DNA of 64,000 bases from Gammaproteobacteria bacterium (GTDB taxonomy: Bacteria > Pseudomonadota > Gammaproteobacteria > DSM-16500). The notes under the pieces were generated by a model. The model was not told the DNA's origin, ran no database searches, and saw only the letters and a program-made list of their open reading frames with translations. The DNA lies in NCBI GenBank assembly GCA_021324305.1, contig JAJPJI010000033.1, positions 1-64,000 on the forward strand, in the 5' to 3' direction. The translations under genes were made by a program, and so were the position numbers. Positions 38,527 through 45,757 of this stretch are shown piece by piece; the first letter of the stretch is position 1, and the number at the start of each line of letters is the position of its first letter.

Positions 38527-39015
38527 GTGCGTTTTGCCAGTTTAGAAATTCATAAAGAAGAATTTTCCTTCTCAGCCGGTCATTTCACAATCTTTTCGGC
38601 GACTGAGCGTGAGCAGCTTCATGGGCATAATTATAATGTCAGTGTTTCATTCAATAAACTGATACAGGACAACGGCTTGTCGTTTGACTATCGGCATTAC
38701 AAGAAAAAAATTCTTGCCCTCTGCGATCAGCTGGACAGGCATTTGCTCTTGCCTGACCAATCCCCTTACCTCAGACTGGAAGACAGCGGGGAATACTGGA
38801 TAGCACATTTCAATAACAAAAAACTTCCGTTTCTCAAGGAAGATGTCATCATCATGCCTCTCACCAATATCACGATTGAAGAATTATCGCTCTGGTTTTT
38901 GCAAAAAATTCTTGAGCATCAACAAGACATTGAATGTCATGGTATCCGCGGCATCAGTGTGAAAGTTTACAATGGTCCAGGACAATCTGGCGGCGCATGC
39001 TGGGGTTCAATGTAA
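38527..39015 (+). CDS. 6-pyruvoyl-tetrahydropterin synthase/QueD-like protein with altered catalytic residues
   Basis: About 162 residues of the PTPS/QueD fold. The three zinc ligands are kept: SAGHF and HGHNY. The residue four before the first His of HGH is Arg (ATEREQLHGH) where QueD has its catalytic Cys, and the C-terminal Glu-containing motif reads VYNGPGQSGGACW. It may therefore not catalyse the QueD reaction. I took the GTG at 38527 (or GTG 38524), with AGAGGA just upstream; the longer frame from 38362 runs through the palindromic element and is unlikely to be coding. A pteridine reductase is close by on the other strand, so a pterin role is plausible. Confidence 0.78.
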   Translation: MRFASLEIHKEEFSFSAGHFTIFSATEREQLHGHNYNVSVSFNKLIQDNGLSFDYRHYKKKILALCDQLDRHLLLPDQSPYLRLEDSGEYWIAHFNNKKLPFLKEDVIIMPLTNITIEELSLWFLQKILEHQQDIECHGIRGISVKVYNGPGQSGGACWGSM

Positions 39016-39061
39016 GAAGCTTTTGTTTCTATTTAAATGGATAATTTTTAGGGAATCTGCA

Positions 39062-39649
39062 ATGAACACAACCACACGTTTCGCCATCACATTTGTATCC
39101 ATCGGAATTATTACCGCCTGTTCACCCATTGATTCTATCCGTCCATTTGATCATCAACAGGCAGACATCTTGCTGCATGAAGAACAGATTAAAAAACCGG
39201 CGCGGCAAATGATCAGCCTTGCACTTCCCCGCGGCCAGTATTGGCAAAAATCAGGCAATCCGATCAAGCTCTTTCACGATCAGCAAAACGAAGATAACTG
39301 GCGTGAAAAAATCGACACAACAATCAGCAGCTACAAAAACAATCCAGGAATCACCGCAATCCAGATGGCGAAGCTTGAAATTGACAAGGCTGCGCAGAAT
39401 TGCAAACAAACAGGATCAGAAATCCTGCAGGAATCCAGACAAGTCATTGTTTACCGTCTCAACATGACCGACTGTTACAGCATGGAAGGAAACAAACAGA
39501 TCGCGAAATTATTTAATGGCATCGATGCTGTTTACATGGTTCGCTATTCTGCCGTCGAAGGAAAAATCTCAAAATCACAGTTTGATAAAATGTCGCAATC
39601 CATCAAGACAGCTCAATTAGTGAAATATTCGAACCGCAAGCCAATATAA
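39062..39649 (+). CDS. Predicted lipoprotein of unknown function
   Basis: A 195-residue exported protein starting MNTTTRFAITFVSIGIITAC, with a lipobox-like ITAC ending. GGGA lies 8 bases before the ATG at 39062; the frame runs back to 38972 inside the preceding gene. The mature part is polar and helical, with two cysteines far apart (NCKQTGSE and TDCYSME) that could form a disulfide. I recognise no domain. It begins 46 bp after the PTPS-like gene and may be in its operon. Confidence 0.68.
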   Translation: MNTTTRFAITFVSIGIITACSPIDSIRPFDHQQADILLHEEQIKKPARQMISLALPRGQYWQKSGNPIKLFHDQQNEDNWREKIDTTISSYKNNPGITAIQMAKLEIDKAAQNCKQTGSEILQESRQVIVYRLNMTDCYSMEGNKQIAKLFNGIDAVYMVRYSAVEGKISKSQFDKMSQSIKTAQLVKYSNRKPI

Positions 39650-39680
39650 ATCACCATTCATAAAAATGAGCTGGCACAAA

Positions 39681-40034
39681 TCAGGAAAATCCACCTGATT
39701 CCAGGTGGATTTTCCTTAAGAAACGATGCGCTATCGGGGCGATCACCACACCGACGACCAGGATAAAAAACAGCCCGCTGAACAAGGCATAACACCCGGC
39801 AAAAATTTTTCCGGATTCAGTGGTTAGTTGCCCCACGGGGCCCATGCCAGACAAAATCATTGCCGCATTCACAAATGAATCCACCCACGACATGTGTTCA
39901 AAAGCATGATATCCGCACATTCCCAACACCAAAGCTGCCAGTATCATCAGAAATGCAACACAGATATTGCGAATAACACGCTTGATAAACTCATGAGTAG
40001 GTTGAAGTGCAACGTGATGCTGTCTATCTGTCAT
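39681..40034 (-). CDS. Two-segment membrane protein with potassium-channel-like pore layout
   Basis: A 117-residue membrane protein with two hydrophobic segments separated by a pore-like loop. The loop and second segment, SGMGPVGQLTTESGKIFAGCYALFSG, follow the pattern of two-pore-type potassium channels (TTVGYGD-x-x-P-x-x-x-x-G-K-x-F-A-x-x-YAL), but the selectivity filter TVGYG is replaced by SGMGP. It is therefore channel-like and probably not potassium selective. GGAG stands 8 bases before the ATG. The DUF1622 gene lies 17 bp upstream on the same strand, so they form a pair. A perfect inverted repeat covers its last codons. Confidence 0.72.
   Translation of the reverse strand: MTDRQHHVALQPTHEFIKRVIRNICVAFLMILAALVLGMCGYHAFEHMSWVDSFVNAAMILSGMGPVGQLTTESGKIFAGCYALFSGLFFILVVGVVIAPIAHRFLRKIHLESGGFS
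39684..39715. terminator. Perfect 14-bp inverted repeat inside the end of the channel-like gene
   Basis: GGAAAATCCACCTG pairs with CAGGTGGATTTTCC around a 4-base loop. It codes for the last residues of the 117-residue protein and lies 35 bp after the convergent lipoprotein stop. It could stop transcription from both sides. Confidence 0.6.
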
Positions 40035-40051
40035 TATTCGTTCTCCGGATT

Positions 40052-40402
40052 CTATTCTTTGCTGATGGACATTAATTCGCGGTTAATCGAAAAACTTAGC
40101 ACGGTCCTGATGAGCACAATGATCGCCAGCAAACCAACTTCATAATAGCCAGGCGTGGTTGTAGTCCCAATCAGGTCGGCGGCGACAATGAATTCCAGCC
40201 CCAGAATTAACACCCTGCCCAGGTTTAACCTGATGGAATTGATACTCGATGCTTGCGACGCGAACTGGCCGCTGACAATACCGTAGAGATACTGGAATAG
40301 ACAATAAAGAACGCCGGAAATAATAATAAGGATACCAAGAATTGAAATGACACGCTGAATCTGAATCAGAATCAGTACTGTATGTATATTTAGCCAATCC
40401 AT
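40052..40402 (-). CDS. DUF1622 domain membrane protein
   Basis: A 116-residue membrane protein with three predicted segments. The motif LNLGRVLILGLEFIVAADLIGTT is the diagnostic core of DUF1622. I took the ATG at 40402 (MDWLNIH); the frame extends 6 codons further. GGAGAG lies about 9 bases before it. It is the upstream partner of the channel-like gene, 17 bp apart. The function of DUF1622 is unknown. Confidence 0.82.
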   Translation of the reverse strand: MDWLNIHTVLILIQIQRVISILGILIIISGVLYCLFQYLYGIVSGQFASQASSINSIRLNLGRVLILGLEFIVAADLIGTTTTPGYYEVGLLAIIVLIRTVLSFSINRELMSISKE

Positions 40403-40659
40403 GGCTGGGCTCTCCATCAATCATTTCTGGGATAAATCCATTAAATCAGTTTACTGATATTCATGCCCGCCGCAAAATATTTTTCTCTCTCTTGCATGAC
40501 GTAAAGAGGACATACGCCATTATTCAGCTGCAACTTCAGCTTCGAACTAAAAATCTCTCCCTGACCCTGCAATTTTTCATGATTTAAGCCTCAGTTAATC
40601 CATTATTTATTTGCCTGGATATAATTGAACACAAAACTGTCTATATAAAAAATTTTTAC

Positions 40660-41373
40660 ATGCTCGATAGAATTGACAATTACCCGACAGATGAAACGCT
40701 TATATATTGTGAAAGCGTTTCTGGCAATGTCCATCCTGACAATTATGTCGGCGTTGGAGAATCGAAAGTTGGCAAGATCCTGGTTTCTGACGGCTTTGGT
40801 CCCTGCCAGGCTGTTTTGGCTATCCTGGATAATGGTGAATATGGTATCTATCATGCGTTTTCCGGATTCAAGACAACATCACTCATGAAATTTATGAATA
40901 GTATAAATGGGATTGCCAAAGATGTTTTTGTCTTCCAGAAATCACACCCTCAACCCAATCTGCTAAAAGCTCCCTATCTGACGCTGGAGTTAGCAAGAGA
41001 ATTAAATTGCAAAGTAAAAAGACTTCATATTGATGATCATACGGGAATCTGTGTCAATGGAAATACCGGCAAAATTGTGTTATTTAGCCAGCCAACCTAT
41101 ACAAGAACGAATGATCAAACCTCTATTGTCCTATCAGGTGAACCCAAATCTATCCCGCTTGATAAGCATATCAGTCTGGAAGCAACGATAGATGAAATAA
41201 TTGAAAAACATGCAAGCGATGATGATTACAAGCTGCACAGCAATATGCTGGTCGTCAAAACTGTTGTTATCCCTGAAAAGTTTCTTCCATCTGATCTATA
41301 CAAACGCATCAAAGGCAAGTCGGAAGTATATAATGCAAACATGAATGGATTTAATCCGCCGAAGAAAAGTTAA
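40660..41373 (+). CDS. CheD/CNF1-like putative deamidase
   Basis: A 237-residue protein without signal peptide. Residues 30-70 follow the CheD pattern: VGVGESKVGKILVSDGFGPC then AVLAILDNGEYGIYH. In CheD the catalytic core is T-x-G-x-G-x-C, then His 17 residues after the Cys; here it is SDGFGPC with Cys49, Ser43 at the Thr position, and His65 16 residues after the Cys. CNF1 and BLF1 toxins share this fold. A later segment, ELNCKVKRLHIDDHTGICVNGNTGKIV, also resembles the CheD C-terminal part. There are no chemotaxis genes in the window, so a protein glutamine deamidase, possibly acting on host proteins, is the inference. No ribosome-binding site is clear before the ATG. Confidence 0.7.
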   Translation: MLDRIDNYPTDETLIYCESVSGNVHPDNYVGVGESKVGKILVSDGFGPCQAVLAILDNGEYGIYHAFSGFKTTSLMKFMNSINGIAKDVFVFQKSHPQPNLLKAPYLTLELARELNCKVKRLHIDDHTGICVNGNTGKIVLFSQPTYTRTNDQTSIVLSGEPKSIPLDKHISLEATIDEIIEKHASDDDYKLHSNMLVVKTVVIPEKFLPSDLYKRIKGKSEVYNANMNGFNPPKKS

Positions 41374-41424
41374 TCAGGTAGTTGCGGCATAGAGATCTTT
41401 ATATAAATTAAACCAGTATGAAAC

Positions 41425-41496
41425 CGCTCCCTAGGGAATTCGAATCCCTGTTCTCGCCGTGAGAGGGCGATGTCCTGACCGCTAGACGAAGGGAGC
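41425..41496 (-). tRNA. tRNA-Glu (CUC)
   Basis: A 72-nt cloverleaf close to tRNA-Glu of E. coli: GCTCCCTTCGTCTAGC at the 5' end, an anticodon loop CTCTCAC (anticodon CTC), and TTCGAAT in the T-loop. The 3' end is a G discriminator followed by GTT, so CCA is not encoded and must be added by Cca. Isolated gene downstream of the CheD-like gene on the other strand. Confidence 0.92.
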
Positions 41497-41603
41497 AAGT
41501 TGAAGGCGTATTATTACTTAAAAGCGCCTCTTTGATAAGAATTTTCTTATTGAATGGAACGTCTGCAAACCAGCCGCTCGCTGATGCGGAATATCAAATC
41601 TGA

Positions 41604-42488
41604 TTACTTATCCAGACTTCTTGCCACAGGACGATCAGCCAGACTGGTTTCGCCGGCATACAACTGTTCTGCACCCCACTCTGTCCACGAGCCATCATAA
41701 AGAGAATGGTTTGTGACATTCATCAAATCGAGTGCGAAATTCAGAATTGCGGCGGTTATCCCTGAACCACAGCTGGTGATAATTGGATATTCAAGATCAA
41801 CACCAATCCCGGTTAACTGCTTGCGAATTTTATCAATCGGCTTCCAGCGTCCATCTGCTTCAAACATGGTAAAGAATGGAAACGAAAAACTGCCAGGTAT
41901 ATGTCCGGATCGCAACCCCATCCTGGGTTCAGGCCCGCCGGCAAACCGAACCGGATGACGCGCGTCAACCACCTGCTCGACAGGATGATGCAAATTTGTT
42001 TTCATTTGCACAAGCGTACGAATGTTATGCGCCATAAAATTGACCGCGTAAGACTTCATCCCCACACTACGCGGCTCACCGGATTCCGTCTTGCCGCCAT
42101 ATTTTTGCCAGGCCTCATAGCCGCCGTCCAATATATACAGCTGGTTTGAATGATGTCCAAATGTCTTGAACATCCAGAGCGCACGGCAACTGGAATGCAA
42201 CTTGCTGTTGTCATAAATGATGATTTTATGTTCATTGGTAATACCGAGCGCACCTAATTTTTCACTGATAATTTTTTCATCGCGTACCAGCATGTGAGGA
42301 AGCGTAGTATTTGGATCATTAAATTCATCCAGGTCAAAAAAACGTGCTCCGCTAATATGACCGGCATGAAACTCTTCTTTTGCGTTCCTGCCATCGGCAG
42401 GCAAATACCAACTCGCATCAAGAATAGTGACATTCTTCTGACCTTTACGAAACTTGTCTAATTGGGCAGCGTTTATAAGCCAAGGCAT
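41604..42488 (-). CDS. sseA: 3-mercaptopyruvate/thiosulfate sulfurtransferase (tandem rhodanese)
   Basis: A 294-residue protein with two rhodanese domains. The inactive N-terminal one begins LDASWYLPADGRNAKEEFHAGHISGARFFDLD, and the C-terminal one carries the active site CGSGITA, the sequence type of 3-mercaptopyruvate sulfurtransferases rather than thiosulfate rhodaneses. SGHIPGSFSFPF and DGSWTEWG are also typical. It moves sulfur from mercaptopyruvate to cyanide or thiols. Lies downstream of cox3 on the same strand beyond an inverted repeat, so it may be a separate unit. Confidence 0.9.
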   Translation of the reverse strand: MPWLINAAQLDKFRKGQKNVTILDASWYLPADGRNAKEEFHAGHISGARFFDLDEFNDPNTTLPHMLVRDEKIISEKLGALGITNEHKIIIYDNSKLHSSCRALWMFKTFGHHSNQLYILDGGYEAWQKYGGKTESGEPRSVGMKSYAVNFMAHNIRTLVQMKTNLHHPVEQVVDARHPVRFAGGPEPRMGLRSGHIPGSFSFPFFTMFEADGRWKPIDKIRKQLTGIGVDLEYPIITSCGSGITAAILNFALDLMNVTNHSLYDGSWTEWGAEQLYAGETSLADRPVARSLDK

Positions 42489-42526
42489 AAAATACTCGAC
42501 AGGTAGACATCAGATCATAAGCATAT

Positions 42527-42561
42527 CATCCTGCACCCTCATTCACAAAGAGTGCAGGATG
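42527..42561 (-). terminator. Inverted repeat after cox3
   Basis: CATCCTGCAC pairs with GTGCAGGATG around a 15-base loop, 8 bp after the cox3 stop and before the sseA start. No T-run is present. Confidence 0.5.
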
Positions 42562-42569
42562 CCTGGGAA

Positions 42570-43493
42570 TTACAACCAGTAGACGAATACGAACAGGAAT
42601 AACCAGACTACATCAACAAAATGCCAGTACCAGGAAACAGCTTCAAACGCAAAATGGTGTTCCGGCAAAAAATGGCCTTTCAGACAGCGAATAAGAATAA
42701 TAGTCAACATAATAACACCCATACTGACATGCAGGGCATGCAACCCGGTAAGAGTGAAAAATGTTGTTCCATATATACCGCTTTTCAGAGTCAAGCCCAG
42801 TTCGGTATAGGCAAGAATATATTCATGTGCCTGAAAACCTTCGAAAATTGCGCCAAGCAAAATGGTAAGCACCAGTCCGATAATAATCTGTTGCCTGTTG
42901 CCTTTTTTGAAACCCCAATGCGCCCAGGTGACAGTCACAGCACTACTTAACAGGATAAGCGTATTAAGGGCAGGAATTCCCCAGGTTTTAATGACTGCTT
43001 CCGGACCTTTGAACAATTCAGGATTGGGGTTGACCAGCAACGGCCACGCTCCCTGAAAATTTGGCCATAGATATTGATGAGTTGCTCCACCTTTAAACAT
43101 GTTCAAGGCTTTGACGAAAGCAAACGGCGTACCCGCCAATTCCGTGACACCAAACAGTCTTGTATAAAACAGAGCAAAAAAGAAGACAGTAAACAAGGCA
43201 ATTTCAGAAACAATAAACCACAACATGCCCCAACGATACGTCTTGTCCATCTGCTGGCTGTGCAACCCATTCAGGCTTTCATTGATAACCTTGCCAAACC
43301 AGCCAAACATGGTAGTAATCAGAATGGCAACGCCCTCAGCCAGAATGTAAGGCCCCAATGCGCCGTCATGCAATATCTGGACAAAACCCAATACCGTACA
43401 GAACAATCCACACGAACCCACCATAGGCCAGAATGAGGGGTCTGCAATAAAGTAATATTTTACCGGGCTATATTTCTTGATCTGGGTATTCAT
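42570..43493 (-). CDS. ctaE: Cytochrome c oxidase subunit III
   Basis: About 307 residues with seven predicted membrane segments. WGMLWFIVSEIALFTVFFFALFY, HWGFKKGN, FTLTGLHALHVSMGV and the final AVSWYWHFVDVVWLFLFVFVYWL match COX3 of aa3-type oxidases. AAGGGA precedes the ATG at 43493 by 8 bases; the frame extends to 43532. Last gene of coxB-ctaD-ctaG-cox3, starting 4 bp after the ctaG stop. Confidence 0.95.
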   Translation of the reverse strand: MNTQIKKYSPVKYYFIADPSFWPMVGSCGLFCTVLGFVQILHDGALGPYILAEGVAILITTMFGWFGKVINESLNGLHSQQMDKTYRWGMLWFIVSEIALFTVFFFALFYTRLFGVTELAGTPFAFVKALNMFKGGATHQYLWPNFQGAWPLLVNPNPELFKGPEAVIKTWGIPALNTLILLSSAVTVTWAHWGFKKGNRQQIIIGLVLTILLGAIFEGFQAHEYILAYTELGLTLKSGIYGTTFFTLTGLHALHVSMGVIMLTIILIRCLKGHFLPEHHFAFEAVSWYWHFVDVVWLFLFVFVYWL

Positions 43494-43497
43494 TCTT

Positions 43498-44055
43498 TTA
43501 TCCCTTTTTGGTTTCTTTCGGGGTTGTATCAAACAAAGTATAAACGAGTGTTATAACACGAATATCTTTCGGTATTTCTTTATCGATACGAAATATCATG
43601 GGCATTTCCTTGCTTTCCTGCGATTTCAATGTCTGCTGGTTAAAGCAAAAACACTGAATTTTATGAAAGTAGGTCAGTGCATCAGTGGGTGTCATGCTCG
43701 GTATCGCCTGGACACTCATGGTCTTATCTGTCGTATTCTTTGCAAAGAAATAGACTTTATTATTTTCACCTGGGTGCACATCTATTGTTTTGGTACGCGG
43801 ATAAAATTCCCACGGCATGCCTTTGTTATTAACAGCGACAAACTGGACCTTGATGGTGCGAGACATGTCAGGCGGCTCTTTGGTTTCCGCGCTGACAGCC
43901 GTCAACAATCCGCTATTGGCCGCAGATGTATTTATTCCTGTCGCCTGACAAATCAGGCTATAAACAGGAACAATAGCAAAACAAAAGGCAAACATGATCG
44001 CTGCAGCTACGCTGCCAATTATAATTATTTTGCGATTGGACTTTTTATCCGCCAT
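43498..44055 (-). CDS. ctaG: Cytochrome c oxidase assembly protein CtaG/Cox11
   Basis: A 185-residue single-span protein whose periplasmic domain delivers copper to the CuB site of subunit I. The membrane anchor is at residues 10-32; the C-terminal copper-binding motif CFCF is in HKIQCFCFNQQ, and KNTTDKTMSVQAIPSMTP is typical. GAGG precedes the ATG. It lies between ctaD and cox3, its usual position in Proteobacteria. Confidence 0.95.
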   Translation of the reverse strand: MADKKSNRKIIIIGSVAAAIMFAFCFAIVPVYSLICQATGINTSAANSGLLTAVSAETKEPPDMSRTIKVQFVAVNNKGMPWEFYPRTKTIDVHPGENNKVYFFAKNTTDKTMSVQAIPSMTPTDALTYFHKIQCFCFNQQTLKSQESKEMPMIFRIDKEIPKDIRVITLVYTLFDTTPKETKKG

Positions 44056-44060
44056 CTCAA

Positions 44061-45740
44061 TTACCTCACGTATTTATCTGACACTTCGTGTGCAATCTCG
44101 CCAATTTTTGGCGGCGTTGAAAAACTATGATACGGAGCTGGTGAATCCAGTGTCCACTCAAGACCATGTGATCCTTCCCAAACCCTACCGTCAGCTCGCT
44201 CACCTTTTCCAAACATGGTGCGAAGCACATTAAACAAGAATAGCAATTGTGCAAAACCCAAAATGAATGCACCAACCGTGCACACCATATTGAACTCGGT
44301 ATATTGAGGAGCATAATCAGCGATACGCCTTGGCATACCAGCCAACCCGAGGAAATGCATGGGGAAGAATGTTAGGTTGACACCAATAACGGTCAGCCAG
44401 AAATGCCATTTGCCCATTGCCTCGTTGTAATAGCGGCCTGTCCATTTCGGAAGCCAGTAATAGACTGCTGAGAAAATTGATAATAATGCACCAGCAACCA
44501 GAACATAATGGAAGTGCGCGACAACAAAATATGTGTCCTGATACTGATAGTCAGCAGGTACTATAGCGAGCATCAGACCTGAAAATCCGCCAATCGTGAA
44601 CAGGATGACAAATGCGATTGCAAACAGCATCGGGGTTTCAAAAGTCAGCGAACCGCGCCACATTGTTCCCACCCAGTTAAAGACCTTGATACCAGTAGGC
44701 ACAGCAATCAGCATCGTGACATACATGAAATAAACCTGGGTACCCACCGCCATACCTGCCGTGAACATATGATGTCCCCAGACGATATAGGACAGGAATG
44801 CAATTGCAGCAACTGCTCCAACCATGAACTCATAACCAAACAGTTTCTTGCGCGCAAAAGTTGGAATCACTTCTGAGACAATACCAAACGCTGGCAGAAT
44901 CATGATGTAAACTTCAGGATGGCCGAAGAACCAGAACAAATGCTGGAACATGACTGGATCACCGCCACCAGCGGCATCAAAGAAGGTAGTGCCAAAATGC
45001 CGATCAAACAAGACCATGGTGACCACGCCAGCAAGAATCGGCATCGCGCCAATCAACAGGAATGCGGTAATGAACCAGGTCCAAACAAACAATGGCAGCT
45101 TCATCCATGTCATGCCGGGCGCACGCAGGTTAATAATGGTCGCGATAATATTGATTGCTCCCAGCACTGATGAAATACCCATAAGATGGATGGATACAAT
45201 CAGGTAATCCGTGCTTGGCGGTCCTTTGGTGGAAAGCGGCGCATACATTGTCCATCCAAAGTTAGGACCGCCTCCTGGAACCATAAACATGGATATGATT
45301 AAAAGCGAAAACGCAAAAGGTAATATCCAAAAACTCCAGTTATTTAACCGAGGCAGTGCCATATCTGGCGCACCAATCATCATTGGTACCATCCAGTTGG
45401 CAAGCCCGACAAATGACGGCATGATCACGCCGAAAATCATCACCAAACCATGCACGGTTACGAGCTCATTATAAAAATTGGGATCAAAGAACTGCAATCC
45501 TGGCTGAAAAAGCTCCAGGCGAATGAGAAGCGCCATGGTTCCGCCCACAAACAGCATCAGAAGACTGAACAGCATGTAGAGGGTACCAATGTCCTTGTGA
45601 TTGGTTGTAAATAACCAGCCAGATATCCACGGCCAAAATCCATTCTTGAGAGAATGATGAGGAGGTGGCATGTGTCCAACATGGCCATGGTGATGGCCAT
45701 CATCATGGCCATGTGCGTGATGATGTTCTTCTTGGGTCAT
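44061..45740 (-). CDS. ctaD: Cytochrome c oxidase subunit I with His-rich N-terminus
   Basis: A 559-residue, twelve-segment haem-copper oxidase subunit. HGLVMIFGVIMPSFVG, WFFGHPEVYIMILPAFG, the HHMFTAGM segment and VAHFHYVLVAG carry the heme a, CuB and heme a3 ligands; GHPEVY with the Tyr suggests an A-family aa3 enzyme. The N-terminus has an unusual His-rich run (about 12 His within the first 30 residues), absent from standard subunits. GGAG precedes the ATG. It starts 17 bp after coxB and is the catalytic core of the terminal oxidase. Confidence 0.96.
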   Translation of the reverse strand: MTQEEHHHAHGHDDGHHHGHVGHMPPPHHSLKNGFWPWISGWLFTTNHKDIGTLYMLFSLLMLFVGGTMALLIRLELFQPGLQFFDPNFYNELVTVHGLVMIFGVIMPSFVGLANWMVPMMIGAPDMALPRLNNWSFWILPFAFSLLIISMFMVPGGGPNFGWTMYAPLSTKGPPSTDYLIVSIHLMGISSVLGAINIIATIINLRAPGMTWMKLPLFVWTWFITAFLLIGAMPILAGVVTMVLFDRHFGTTFFDAAGGGDPVMFQHLFWFFGHPEVYIMILPAFGIVSEVIPTFARKKLFGYEFMVGAVAAIAFLSYIVWGHHMFTAGMAVGTQVYFMYVTMLIAVPTGIKVFNWVGTMWRGSLTFETPMLFAIAFVILFTIGGFSGLMLAIVPADYQYQDTYFVVAHFHYVLVAGALLSIFSAVYYWLPKWTGRYYNEAMGKWHFWLTVIGVNLTFFPMHFLGLAGMPRRIADYAPQYTEFNMVCTVGAFILGFAQLLFLFNVLRTMFGKGERADGRVWEGSHGLEWTLDSPAPYHSFSTPPKIGEIAHEVSDKYVR

Positions 45741-45757
45741 GATTCTGCTCCGTATTA

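Noticed and set aside
43477-44130. A 217-codon plus-strand frame opposite ctaG
   Set aside because: It lies wholly opposite a well-recognised gene.
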